Shown: piece after piece, positions 1 through 11,715 of the stretch
Numbering within the stretch: the stretch's first letter is position 1
How the letters are laid out: every line of letters starts with the position of its first letter
DNA from: Lojkania enalia
Taxonomy: Eukaryota; Ascomycota; Dothideomycetes; Pleosporales
Length of the DNA stretch: 64,000 nt
Direction of reading: 5' to 3'
Assembly: GCA_010094045.1 (NCBI GenBank)
Contig: ML986605.1
Span: 153,202 to 217,201, forward strand
Position numbers and translations under genes: made by a program
The notes under the pieces: generated by a model
Seen by the model: the letters and a program-made list of their open reading frames with translations, nothing else
What the model was told of the DNA's origin: nothing
Databases searched by the model: none

Positions 1-540
1 ATGAATATTAGCAGGGAATAATAAGAGACTAATCAATGCTTCTTTTGGCTTTTGCTTTGTCGTTAAGACTTTGAGCCAGCTTCATTGCTCGATTTAGACA
101 CCTTACTATTCTAAACTTGAGTTTTCGCTCCAATATCTATATAGTAGGATCTTAATAGCGCAAAATTAAGCGAAATGTAAGGCTAACTTAGATGAGGGAG
201 AAATTATATAATGTTAGGAGTATTATTAGCTTAATGTCACGTGACTTTACCCGTCCTTTTTTCGTCCCTTCTGAAGTTGTCTGTCTTAAGTCACAGGACA
301 TGAGCATTTCAAAATTTCCAATAGAGATTAAACCGCATGAGGTGGAACTTTTTTTCGACGGACAAATTAGAGAATACCACAAATTTCTTGGTTTCTGGAA
401 TTCGGCCCCAACGTCTCGAACCTCGGCATCTCTCCGACACCACATACATCATTAGATCCACTCATCGGAGCCTCCCCTAGAATCTTCAAATTCTATTCAA
501 GTATACGGACCTTTAGGAGTTTACATAATATATTTTCTGC
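1..540. other. Left-edge intergenic DNA
   Basis: AT-rich sequence before the first gene. Short reading frames exist on both strands near 188-455, but neither has a recognisable domain or splice pattern. The last 40 bases before the phosphatase start are AT-rich and probably belong to its promoter or leader. Confidence 0.5.
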
Positions 541-1134
541 ATGTCCTTCCTCCTCCACGGCCATACGTCAATGGGCTGGCTCGATCGCGTCCCGCGCGCG
601 GGAAACTTGTACATTGGCGGCTTGTACGCGCTCTACCAAACTGATCTCATCAAAACCGCTGGAATTACACATGTATTGAGCATCATAGATTATGATCCTC
701 TGCTTAAAGACCAGTTTGCTCATCTAAAGCACTTCCATATCCGCGCGGATGACGATCCTAACGAGAACTTGCTGCAACATTTCGAAGCTGCTTGTAAATA
801 CATTAATGAAGGGCTGAGATGTGATGAGGGTGGGGGTAAAGAAGGTGGCGTGTTTGTACATTGCGCGATGGGTAAGAGTAGGTCCGCGACCTTAGTTGTT
901 GCATATTTAATGTGGAGGTTTGGTGGGACGTGGGAAGAGAGGTTGGAGCAGTTATGTGAGGGACGTCCAATTTGCGAGCCTAATATGGGCTTTAAAGAGC
1001 AGTTGAATATTTGGGGGAAGATTCTAGACTGTACAGATGAGGCGAGAAGAAGAGGAATTTATGAGGGGTGGGTAGGGAATAGGTTTAGGGGTACGTGGTG
1101 GGAGTGGGAGGAGAGATGTAGAGCAAAGCTGTAA
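541..1134 (+). CDS. Dual-specificity protein phosphatase (single domain)
   Basis: Intronless, 197 aa. It should hydrolyse phosphate from Tyr and Ser/Thr residues through a cysteinyl-phosphate intermediate. The cysteine phosphatase signature HCAMGKSRS lies at residues 107-115, with nucleophile C108 and phosphate-binding R114. An Asp-rich stretch at residues 70-72 sits where the general acid is expected. The N-terminal GNLYIGGLYAL segment is the usual first strand of VHR/YVH1-type domains. There is no YVH1 zinc-binding tail, so this is a stand-alone catalytic domain with a Trp/Arg-rich C-terminus. The first ATG of the frame was taken; a second Met at residue 11 is also possible. Substrate unknown. 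Confidence 0.88.
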   Translation: MSFLLHGHTSMGWLDRVPRAGNLYIGGLYALYQTDLIKTAGITHVLSIIDYDPLLKDQFAHLKHFHIRADDDPNENLLQHFEAACKYINEGLRCDEGGGKEGGVFVHCAMGKSRSATLVVAYLMWRFGGTWEERLEQLCEGRPICEPNMGFKEQLNIWGKILDCTDEARRRGIYEGWVGNRFRGTWWEWEERCRAKL

Positions 1135-1721
1135 AAAGAGAAGATAGAAATATAGAGATCCTTATAGAGGCTAGGTCAGTGGTGTAGAATTTCCACCAAG
1201 AAGAGATGCTAACGTCCTAGAGGTGCGTATGATCTATATCGTATTTGAGGAACTGTCTACGCGTCCAAATCGCTTATTAGAATTAACGGCCGCTCATAAA
1301 GGTTAAACCTAGTCTGATGATATAGTTCCAGTAGAATTCCCAGGACGTATGCAGGTTGCCTTGTACTAAACATCAGCCGTCTCGATCATTCTCGCGGCCA
1401 TATCTTCAATATATAATAGTCAGTGAATATTCTCATAAGTATGGCGTAAAATATCGTCGAGAAGCAAAGGTTCGGGAGCGAAAATTACAGTATCGCTTTA
1501 TTCGTCCTATGTGTTCAAATGCGGTGTCAAGCGCTACTAAGCTGCGTTGAAGCTCACTAGACGAAGGCGAAAGTGAAGGTGAAGGTGAAGCTAAGATATG
1601 ACCTGATCCTGTCACTGTTATCGGAATTGCAAGATATTCCGAGCCTCTGTTATCATAGCCCCCACACAGAACAATTTTTCCTCCTTGCTCCCTTACCCCA
1701 ACAACACCACCACGAGATAGG
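1135..1721. other. Intergenic region
   Basis: No supported gene. Short frames at 1356-1550 (plus) and 1433-1744 (minus) have no homology I recognise, and the minus frame overlaps the first exon of the next gene. A short GAAGGTGAAG-type tandem lies near 1566-1592. Confidence 0.5.
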
Positions 1722-4700
1722 ATGTCGCTCAAGACAGCGCACATCGTACCACGTTCTTACTTCTACCCGGCTGGTAACACGCCTGCCGTGTGTCTTACCC
1801 AGTCGCTTCCTCCTGATCAGGATGCCGCTTTGCTTCTACTTGGATGTGGGGACATTCGGAATCTTCTTTTCACAGCGTATGCTGGAATAGGCTTAGGTAG
1901 GATTTCGGGCCTTTAGAGGGTCCTTCATAGGAGGCAATTGTATGCTTGCTAACTTAGACAGAAAATCGGAAGATCGATGTCACATGTTGTGATCTTGAAC
2001 CGGAAATTCTTGCTCGAAATATCCTAGCCTTGACTCTGATTACAGAGGACACTGATGGCGTGCGATCCCAAAAAATCTGGGACCTTTATTACCACGTGCA
2101 CATTGACCGCGAAACGCTATTGTATCTCCAGAGCCAAGCGAAGAAACTTCTACATCACGCACAATCCATCGATGATTGGCATAAAGGACTATATGGAGAT
2201 TTTGTTCGATTCTGTAATACGACTACATTCACTGAGCTTGTTAAAATGTGGAGACTTTATGCTATTGACTCTTCTGAGCCAGAAAAGTTTAATAGCGAAC
2301 AGAATTCACTAAGGATGCAGTGGAAAAGCGCTCAAGAACACCGAACTCGGAAAATTGGTAAGGAAAGCATGGTTCTAAATAGTATTCGTGCCTACGCGCC
2401 TCTCTTTAGGGACGCTATTGTCAATGCTCCGAAACACTATCGTGAGTATTGGAACAACAACGGCATTGTTGGGGAGCCAAATTCTCTTAAGGCTTTCAAG
2501 TATCTGAACCCCATGTTTGCGAGCTTGCGTAACCGCCTTGTGTTGCATTATGGCACTGATCCCCTCACGGGCTATCATCTATCTACAGTCTTTGCACAGC
2601 TATCAGAAAAGACCCCTCTCAACCCATTCCAGCTGGAGCAAAATTTCCGTAAGACATCTTGTACAGCAACAAAAGCGGCCTTAGTTCAGTTTAAGGATTG
2701 GTCCGACGCATTTCGAAAGTGCTACAATCGACTTACGCTACGCTTTGTTAGCTCTGATGCTATTGCTTTCTGCAATGTCCTCCAACATTACCGGGCAACA
2801 GGGGAAAGTTCGACAGCCTACTGGTATTGCAGCAGCCGTGAATATCGTCCTTTCATTCTCAATGGCCCTGATTATGGCTCTGAAACATTTGCGCCAACTT
2901 CTTTCGACGTCATCGACACCTCAAACCTAATGGACCATATTGGAAGCCTGAATGTGCTTACAGCTTCGAGACCATTGCTATTGAAAAAGCCATCTTCCAC
3001 GATTCGGACTGAGCTACTTGTTCCGCGAAAGGCGAGCGTGACCGAGTCTGCCAAGGCTCTGCTCTGCGGTGATCTCCCTACTATCGCCTTGCATCTCGGA
3101 CTCAAACCGGTCCAACATTGGACAGGTGCAACCGCAACATGGAATTTCAACGAAGCGACACACAATGATAGCATATTGCGTAAAGTGTTCTCTAGACATA
3201 TCATTCTCTGGAAGCATGCCTCTACAGGCTTGCTGGGACACGGACTACAGTACGATGCAAAAATACTAGCCGAGCACATGTATACCATATACTTGGAGAT
3301 ATTCAAGGATGAGAGTTGGGCCCATGGGCTTCAACTGCTTAAACTCGACTCAAGTCAAATTGCTACTAAAATGAGGCAACATCCCATATATACTCGTGGG
3401 AGTCTTGTTGCAATGCTACACGCCATCCGACAACTGAATGGTATAAGTTGGTCTCAGTTCGTGGACGAATTTCTCGAGATTATCTTGCAGGATTCGGCGC
3501 TAAACATGGGCGCTCATTACTTTCAATCTCTCGGCGTTCATCTTCAGATACTCGGTACTTCCACGTCGACCATTCGGACGCTGTGGCACATGGATTTTTA
3601 CCAACAAGAGTTATCGATCGGCTTATTTCGAGATTGGAAAGCTATACCGCCAATCCTATGCCTCACCATGTCTGTTCCTCAGGGCTTATTGGATATTTTC
3701 AAGGATTCAAGTAATGGAACACCTGCCTGTCATTTGATGACGCAGTCATCTATCAATACGAAGCAGTGCATTTACCCAGACGTTCAGATGGGATTTGGCA
3801 CTATTTCTACCTCGGGAAAAAGCTTTACAAATGAATATGCTGTGCATATTCATGAGGATGAGAAAGGGTGGAACGGGGAAGCGCCTCTGATTGTATCGGC
3901 CATGGTGTCGACATACTCGCTAATAGCGTTCGGCGATCCCGCTTGTGAAATCCACTTTGGCCTAATGAGCACATATGGAACAGTTCATCTCACTCATAAA
4001 TTGGGCACATCTCTAAACATTCACCGCTCAGCGGTAGGCCGAAGTGACGTTTTCATTACTAGGTACCGACCTAACATGCCTGGCCATATGTCCATTGGCT
4101 GCACAATGCCTTTAGAGATTCCGAATTGTGAGTTATGAGAAAAGATTGTGTTGATTTCTTCTGATGTAATATTCCATTATTTCAGTTTTACTAACAAGTT
4201 CTTTAGCACCAGATTTCAGTGTTCAAATGTTCCCAATTTTCGATGCCAAGAGGATCAAATTAATTTCGATGCGAATTCACTTGGACGTGCTGGCTGATGA
4301 GGTCAAGAAGGTGATGCAGAACGGCTCGAAAGTCAATTTTGCACTCCCAAATCCTTTCACTCTTATTCTCGACATTGACCACGGTCATTTTAGTCGTAAG
4401 TTCGAGTTACCAGTGCCCCTAGATAAGGATCGAGGGAAAGGAAAGATCGCTCGAAAGTCAGGCTGGCTTGAGTATTCGGCTCCATTAGCTTCGTCTTCAA
4501 GCCTATCGCTCTCTCCGGATTTGATGTTTCCCATGCGTATGGACAATAGGTTAGTAAACACATCATTTCGATTTGTACGAAAGCTAAGGATAACCTAGCC
4601 CGGGTCTTCTCCTGGACCATCTACATTATATCAGCCCTGGTACCATGCCCCAACTTCAATATACACTGAGCAGGGAAAATGCGGACTGGATTCTGTCATT

Positions 4701-5598
4701 GATGTCTCCGCTTGCCACAATGTCTTCATCCGAACTTAAAGAGTTTGGTTCTTCTACGGCCAAGGGATCGTACTCGAATTCTGCTCGCGTAGACTTCAAG
4801 AATACGCTGTGTAGCATGGTTGCGAGTTTTCTTGGTCACTCCAAGATCCCGCGGTCGTCTGTATTCAGCATCAGCAACAATTATTCCGTCGGCATACCTA
4901 TTTTGTTCCATCTGAACTCAATTCGTATGGACTTGTCGAATCAGAGCTTTTTCTTGGATGCTGCTGCTACTCCTCTGGATTATGGCATGCTAGACCGCTA
5001 CTCGGGTGTCCGTGGGACCTACCACACTAAAATGGTCGCTGCCAACGTCAGCAATGCAGAGCTAGTTCTATGGAAGCATTTACTTCCTGCATTTGCTGAG
5101 CGCTGTCGCGAATGGCAGCACAAGTCCACGTGCGAGTACCATAACGAAGGTCGAGTTCCGCTGTCGACGGAGCCTGGAAAGCGTTTCATGTGTTCATGCG
5201 GTTTCGGCGTCTTTCCCAAAGGCTATATGCATGTACCTAAGTGGGAGGAGTTGATGAAGTTTTCGGTTCGCGTGGCCATTCCAGTTTGCTATTGGTCTCC
5301 GATTAGCGAAAACGAGTGGCCGAAGCTCTCATCACCTATGTGACAGCCTCATTCAAGTCCGTCGAAATCTCGCTCTGCTAACCGTAGGCAAACGGGCTCC
5401 CACATTCCATATATGAGCAGCAAAGATGATTCATGTTTCGAGTGTGGTGCGGGTCGTACTCAGAATGGTAGCTCACTCATGAAGTGCGCTAGGTGCAAGT
5501 ATGCTCTGTACTGCTCTACCACTTGCCAGAAGGCAAACTGTACTAAGACGCATAAGCATGTATGCAAGAAGATGAAGGGAATGACTAATGAAGCCTAA
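1722..5598 (+). CDS. DUF4470 protein with C-terminal MYND zinc finger
   Basis: Five exons: 1722-1896, 1962-4127, 4207-4549, 4599-5339 and 5388-5598, giving 1,211 aa. All four introns are GT-AG (48-79 nt), phases match, and CTAAC branch sites precede the first, second and fourth acceptors. Exon 1 carries the DUF4470 hallmark LLLGCGDIRN, followed across intron 1 by VTCCDLEP and ARNILALTLI. This gives a Rossmann-like N-terminal module with unknown activity. Exon 5 is a MYND finger with paired Cys residues (CFECGAG, CARC, CSTTC) and a closing HKHVC; such fingers bind proline-rich peptides. The domain order (DUF4470 first, MYND last) matches a family common in Pezizomycotina. The middle is large and without recognised domains. 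Biological role unknown. Confidence 0.87.
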
Positions 5599-6359
5599 AT
5601 GAGTTCACTTATTACCAAGATTCATTCCTTATGAATTATATTCATGTAGAAATGCTTGATGGTACAACAGTGGTCTAATGAGGAAGCTTGTACTTTGATG
5701 TATGCATCCTGCTTCTATGCAAAACTAGGTAGATGAAAAATATCATTCAGAGATCTCTGCACACTTGTGCTTGAAACTCTCCTTGCCAATTTGTCCATGT
5801 CAAAATTTGATGCTCTTTGAATCTCTGGACTGGGTGTTCCGGCCGGACAAACGCTAGAAACTTCTTGATCAAGTTCTACGTTTTCTCACCTCTTTTCTTT
5901 TTAGCCGGACGAAATGCCGGCGAAGTGTCAGAATTCACGATCGAACACGAACAGGCATTAACATATGTAGTCGGAAATGGGGAACCGTGCGAAAATTCAT
6001 AGTGTGCAGCAGGGCATCTAAATTCGTGCGAGATGCTAATATTGCAGCCTCACGTTGGGGGCCATTTGAGAAATTCGTCGTACAAACATTTGTGAGCGCC
6101 TCCTGATTGGCCAACCCCAAGAATCACTATTGGATCGAAAACCGGGCTATGTTTCGCCCGACAACACATTTACGCCTTACGCAACCCAGCACCGAGTTCA
6201 ATATGGCTGAGCCGACTGCGTGGCCCCAGAAACAAGATTATACAATGCTAAGCAATGTGTCCTGTCGAACTTCAATATGCTGTCCTCTATCCCAGCATAT
6301 TTCTTACCGCGCACCGGATCCCGTCCGCCATTCGCTACATGCCTCCCATCAAACTCATC
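5599..6359. other. Intergenic region
   Basis: About 760 bp between two plus-strand genes. Short frames at 5817-6002 and 6107-6433 show no domain. The distal part should hold the promoter of the secreted-protein gene. No repeats seen. Confidence 0.5.
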
Positions 6360-7118
6360 ATGAAGCTCTTTATTTTCGGCACATTGCTATTAGCGAACGG
6401 CATCATAGCTTCGCCCGTGACCAACAATCTTAGAATCATCCCGGGCACCTTAAACTCCAAGCGTACGTCGCCATTCATCTTTTCCTATGAATATTTTTGC
6501 TGATGCATCGATAGGCGCAAACGACCAATTCTACGATCCAAAATGCTACATGTACTGCGGCGGCATTGTCAATGAGCAGAATCTCCCGCCCGTCGCCGAA
6601 GTCCTTGAACTGGCCAACCAACTGAAAGCACGCGGCACAGAGCTCTGCTCAATCACCCGCCCACAGGGTAGCACGAAGCGCACTTATACCACGATCGCTC
6701 GATCCGCAAATGCGGAGGTAACAATATGGTTCAATGAGAGGTATCCGAACGTGTATCATGCCGCGTACGAGTGCCAGGCCCTAGGAGACTATGTAGCGAA
6801 GATTGCGAAGATGCCGACGGAGGAGGATCCCTTTGGGTGTCAGACGAAATATGGGACTGTTGTTGGTGAGTTTGCACAGATTATGAAAAAAAAAAAAAAA
6901 AAAAAAAATGGAATTTTTTTATTTATTTTTTTCTTTACTTAATATCTTTGTTGGTCGAGTGACATGACTAACTGCTGATAGGGAGTCACGATGTTACTAC
7001 TTGTTTCCATAAGGAGCTACTTTATACCGGGGATCCGCCGCTGGATGCACCGGGATTGAGAATTGATGTTGTTATCCCGGATTGGCATAAGTTTTATATT
7101 CAGGAGAATCCGTCGTAG
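6360..7118 (+). CDS. Small secreted protein, unknown function
   Basis: Three exons (6360-6462, 6515-6865, 6982-7118), 196 aa, phases consistent. The start ATG begins a typical signal peptide (MKLFIFGTLLLANGIIA) with likely cleavage after Ala near residue 17-18. The mature part contains six cysteines that I can see (two in CYMYC, then single Cys residues), enough for disulphide bonds. No catalytic motif is recognised. Intron 2 contains a run of about 22 A residues, which makes automated gene models likely to end prematurely there. Size, signal peptide and cysteines suit an extracellular or effector-like protein, but that is only a class resemblance. Confidence 0.72.
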
Positions 7119-7572
7119 GGTTGAGGGTCTGGTTGCGTGGAAAATACGTTAGATCACTGATGAAGAGAACGGATACAGTAGATCGCTTATGACGCCTTCA
7201 TTGGAAACTGAATTGTATGCTGAAAGCCTTCAACTGTAGTCCTGAGCTGGAACAGGGCACTCAGCCAATCCTAGTTGTGGGGTATAAAGAGCAAATGTAT
7301 GTAGATTTTCACTTCAATGGTATTGCCATATATATATATGGTATCTTGAAAAATTTAACGACAGACGCATGCGTTAGTCGTAAATAGCTACATAAAAGTC
7401 AATATCTCGAAAGATTCCTCCCAGATTCACAGTTCCAGTACGCTAAATTCACAATCTCACCCTAGCGCCCCCCCTTGAAAAAAAAAAAAAAAAAAGCCCA
7501 CTTAATCTCCTACATTGTCACCTTTGGATGATAGCATTTTCCCCCTATAGAGGAGAGCGCATACTCATCTAC
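7119..7572. other. Intergenic region between convergent genes
   Basis: About 450 bp between the ends of two convergent genes, so it should hold two 3' regions. It has a short TA run near 7328-7340 and a poly-A tract near 7477-7495. No gene seen. Confidence 0.55.
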
Positions 7573-10501
7573 TTAACATCCCACAAACCGTCCTTCAAAC
7601 CCTACTCCAAACGTCCCCTGGGGCGGAAATCCATCCAAATCATTACCAATACCAACACCATTTCCAGGTTGCCAATCTCCCCATTCCCCACCACTACCAT
7701 CCCCCAAGCTCAAGAAATCCAAATGCGACATATTCTCCCCTTCGCTACTCAGCACAGGAATTTCGGGGAAGTGCACGTTCGCGAGTTGCGAAATAGTATC
7801 AGATGGATCGAGCCCAGCGCCCATCCATGTATCTCTGGGCGCAGATGTAGAGAGCGTGGAAGGAGTGGTGAGAGTGGTATCAATGGGTGTCTCGACGTTG
7901 GGCCAGGTGCTTATTTCTGAGTGAGGTGTGACCATTACGAAGCCGTCTGAGCGTTCGGATTCAGCATCAAATCTAGGCGGATGACTTGGTGGCTTAATAG
8001 TGAGATCGATGGCACCGGCCACACTTGCGTTCATGTTCATTGACCGCGATTTCTTTGAACCTGTAGTCCCTGCACGGGGGCGAGAAGTTTGCCGCCGTTT
8101 GAAAGATGGCTGGTCGGGCGTGTCGTTTGTGGAGCCTCGGCGTGAGGGAACGAGGGCAGATTTAGGCTTGTAGAGTTTGAAGTTGCCCTCTGTCAGCCCG
8201 CCTCGGAGTTCAACCATGACGGCGCGTAAAACGGCGGACATGCACTCTGCAGGTTGGTGGATTACTGTCATATCTTGCAAAGCTGCGGATAGGCATTCGA
8301 GATACTGCATATTGTTATTTCGATCGTTAGGGTCCTGAATAAAGGCCAAGGCGGCTACTAGTGCTGTAGCTGCGGTGCCCTAGTTTCTTCATTAGCGCCG
8401 GGGTAAATGAGATGTTTCAATAATTACTCACAGCATGCTGTAATCCTGTAACAAAGATATGCCTCGTATCAAAGCGCTGGCGATGTTGCCAGAAAATCCG
8501 GGCAACACGAATAGCGTGTTTTGTGCAGACAGTGCGCGAGAGCGCTGAGAAATGATCGTCCGGACCATTGCCCTCAAAACTTTGATTCTCGTGATCTTCG
8601 TACATGGCGAATGGCCGGTGGAGAAGAATTAGGGACGAATGGTACTGCTGGTGAAGAAGAAAGAAAGAAAAAGGCGCTGTGGCGATATTTGCTGGCGTCC
8701 AGCGGAGACATTCTGGAAGGCGAGCATACCAGTTGCTGAATTCGCGGTCAAGGGCTGCCATCCGCAGGTACTGATCTCGATCAATCGTAGTCCCATGGTT
8801 TTGCGTCCTAGGGTCCATGTTCTCAGTAATTTTCCCTGCAAGCTCCATTAGGTCAAGCAATGCCTCATAAACTTGAGTCTCCATGCTCTTTTCAGGCCCA
8901 GCTGGACGACAAGTGCCTAATCTCTCAAACTGCTTAGTTAAAGAGTAGATCTCTAGATCCGAACTTTTCATGCTAGTGGGTCGTCCGAGAAATAACGCCC
9001 AATACCTATAGGAGTCAGCAGTCGCAGAGAGAGTAGTGGGTAGCCAACTTACTTATCGTATATGACGCAAGCCCAGAGCGTCATCTGTCGGATTTCGACC
9101 TCACGCTCTGGAAGACCAGACATTCGCGAATCGAGATGGAGACTTAAAATACCATTAAGAATTTTCACGTTGATGTATCGGGCGCCACTTACCCAATATC
9201 AAATGCAAGCCGTACAGCAAGTCCAGCATACAGCCAACCCAGGTTGTCTCGGCCAACTACATCAAATTAGTGAATATCGGTCAAAGAAACCTTCATGCTC
9301 TTACCTTGACATTCCAGGTCACCAAGTATCAAGAGGGCTACGATTGACGGTATACCTCCCGGTCGTTCTAACTCGTGGTCCAGCATGTATTTAGCCTCTC
9401 TGTGCAAAGTGCTTTCCATTTGAGGCAATTGAATCTTCTGAATATCCGGCCTCGACTTATCCGCAAATTTGAAACCCATTGCTAGAACACAAACATGCAG
9501 GAATCCGGAGTAGAACTGTGTTCGACCAGCTTCTCGATCCTCGTTGAAAGCTTCCTGATGTAAGACGTGGATTACCGAATTGTAATATGTCCAAAACATG
9601 TCCATCAAGTAATCATGTGTTTCCATGGGCATCGATCGGATAATCTTTTCTGCTCTCCTTGCTTGTTCTGAGGATTCTATATTTATGTCCATCGGGTTCG
9701 TAAACTCCGAATGAACGTGGCAATTTGTCGTAGGACCAAAATACCGAAGCCGGCCGCAGAGCTGGTCAAAGCTGAGATGGCCTCGAGTGGAGAGTAACCT
9801 ACTCACCATGCCATCTCGCTTCGGCGGGGGAAGCATTGCGGGAGAGCCGGCACTCTCAGTTTCTTCATTATGGCTCCCACTGTCGTGATCATTTTGATCC
9901 ACGTCAACGTAGTCGTCCTGTGGACTTGGCTGACTTCCTGGACTGGACTGTTCTTGAGGTAGATTTTGCGAATCGGCTGTTTTTCGGTTGGGTGAGGGAT
10001 CCTCAGCTCGTTGTCCGTGTCGAGTTTTTGGGGGATGATTTGCTGGGGGTGGCTCTGTGCCTCGCTCTTTTAGCATGCTTTCTAGGAGGGCTACACGGTC
10101 GGTTAGCGAGCACATGTATGCTCGAGAAATCGGCCTATGTGTGTTAGCATATGGCAACCTATTTTTTTGCGCCGCACAAACCTCCTCCGCTCATCATCAT
10201 TTTTGATGATACATTTAACACCTGATCGCTTGCACTGTGTGCACTCCTTCTCGCCAGGAGGTACAACGCACTACGAAGGGTCAGAGAAAGGAGGATAACA
10301 AAGCTAGAACAAACATACGCGAATACGCCGGTCTCGGCATGAAGCACATGCTACTGAAGCTCTATGTCGAGGCTTCTGAGGTTTCTGTGAGTCTTGAGGG
10401 CCATTTTCTTTTTGGGATGCCTCTGCGACAGGCTTCACGTCCTGACCCTCCTGTTTGGGCTCACTAGGGCTGGGAGATCGGGCTTGCGTGGTCTCAGTCA
10501 T
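7573..10501 (-). CDS. Zn2Cys6 transcription factor, possibly FarA/CTF1-beta-like
   Basis: Seven exons on the minus strand: 10501-10319, 10270-10182, 10134-9305, 9256-9193, 9142-9053, 9005-8432 and 8379-7573, giving 878 aa. The zinc cluster is split by intron 1: C52, C55, C62, C71, C74, C81 (spacing 2-6-8-2-6). A basic linker (DERRRPISRAY) and a leucine-containing helix (LTDRVALLESML) follow, suggesting a dimerising coiled coil. The middle has the fungal-specific TF domain, including LAFDIGLHLD and FLGRPTS. The zinc cluster and linker resemble, from memory, the fatty-acid regulators FarA/FarB and cutinase factor CTF1-beta; this needs an alignment. It is the nearest regulator to the metabolic cluster, on the same strand as the adjoining BVMO and ligase. 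Confidence 0.85.
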
Positions 10502-11715
10502 CTTAGCCCATGCAAGAAGTTTGAAGAATTAGGGTATTGATTGGAATGGAAGGCTAAAGGAGAAATTTAGGAAAGTATAGAATGCGGGGTTAATGAAGGG
10601 GACCCAGCAGGATGGCAAGAGCTGGAGATAAGTCCCTCAGGGTCGAAATCTAGCCGAACACTTGGCTGAGTTAACATTTGGAGAACGAGCCGGCAAGGTT
10701 CCATGAATTGCGGGGCCCCACCTCCACATAACTAAGTGGGAAAGTCGATGAGCGGTTTAGAGCCGGGCACTGTGTTTAAGCTTGCCTCGTTTCTTTGGGG
10801 AACATGCTTGGGTTGGCCCTAGGTTAGTCCGTTGTCCAGGTTAGCAAACCCAATGAAGAGCGCCCGGGATGCATCAAATCGCCCAGAATTAGATCAGTCG
10901 TAAGGGACGGTTCATGGAAGACCCTGATCCGTGTGCAGAGCGAGGCTACGTCTCCCTTAAGCCCGAGGCGGGGGTCATCCTAGCCGGGGACCATTCATTG
11001 AATCCGTCGTTGGGCACGCAACGACTCCGAAGAAGGGTCACAGGGAGTAGTTGCGGCGTCAGAGCAGGTCACAGGAATATGGCCCAAAAAGCGGGGGTCC
11101 AATGGAAGCGACGGCATGCTCCTGTGCCATGGATCTGGGGTGGGAATGAAGGTGGGCCTGGCGATACACGACTCAAGAGAGTACTGGATTCTGGATGGAT
11201 CCGGGGCAAACTGACTAAGGCACGCCGACACAATAGGCGACGCTTATATGGGCGGTTTTCTTGATTGGTGGCCCTAGCGGAGTCTCGGAGTCGACAGAAA
11301 AATGGCTCTAAAAGCGACCATCCGACTAGTTGAAGGCTAGTGATTCATGGCGAGTCAGCCACATTGCCCGCTTGCCCACGCGGCGTCTTGTCGCGGGCAT
11401 AACGCCCGTTTTTCGTCAGAGGCCATTCATGAAGTCGTTTCGTTACTGAATAATATTGTATCTACTCGAACGGGTGCTGTCTCTTCACTATGTCCATAAG
11501 GCTATCTGAGGATCTGAACGCCAGGCCCTTCTCCATTCACCCAACTAGCTTAGAAACTGTCAAACTAGTTCCCATATCAACAAGAAGACAAGGAAGCGGC
11601 GATTCCTGGCCGATCGCGAAATATTACTACATGTAGCCTGTTCGGTCATGCTAACCGTTTGGTCGCGACCCGTCCCAACACCATTAACACGCGGCGGGTT
11701 CGAGTTGCGCGCCAC
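10502..11715. other. Intergenic region, TF promoter and BVMO 3' flank
   Basis: About 1.2 kb. The part next to 10502 should be the promoter and leader of the Zn2Cys6 factor. GC-rich overlapping frames at 10914-11264 (plus) and 10995-11231 (minus) show no known domain and no splice-consistent extension, so I do not call them. A tRNA B-box-like string near 11697-11707 has no matching tRNA fold. Confidence 0.5.

Noticed and set aside
192..455. Open frame at the left edge on the plus strand (and an overlapping minus frame)
   Set aside because: No domain, no splice-consistent extension, and both strands are open over the same bases, which is common by chance.
10914..11264. 116-aa GC-rich frame upstream of the first Zn2Cys6 gene
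   Set aside because: Low-complexity Arg/Gly-rich translation with an open frame on the opposite strand; no family resemblance.
11640..11715. Possible tRNA (B-box-like GGTTCGAG near 11697)
   Set aside because: No acceptor stem, anticodon arm or A box could be paired by eye; it lies directly at the 3' end of the BVMO gene.
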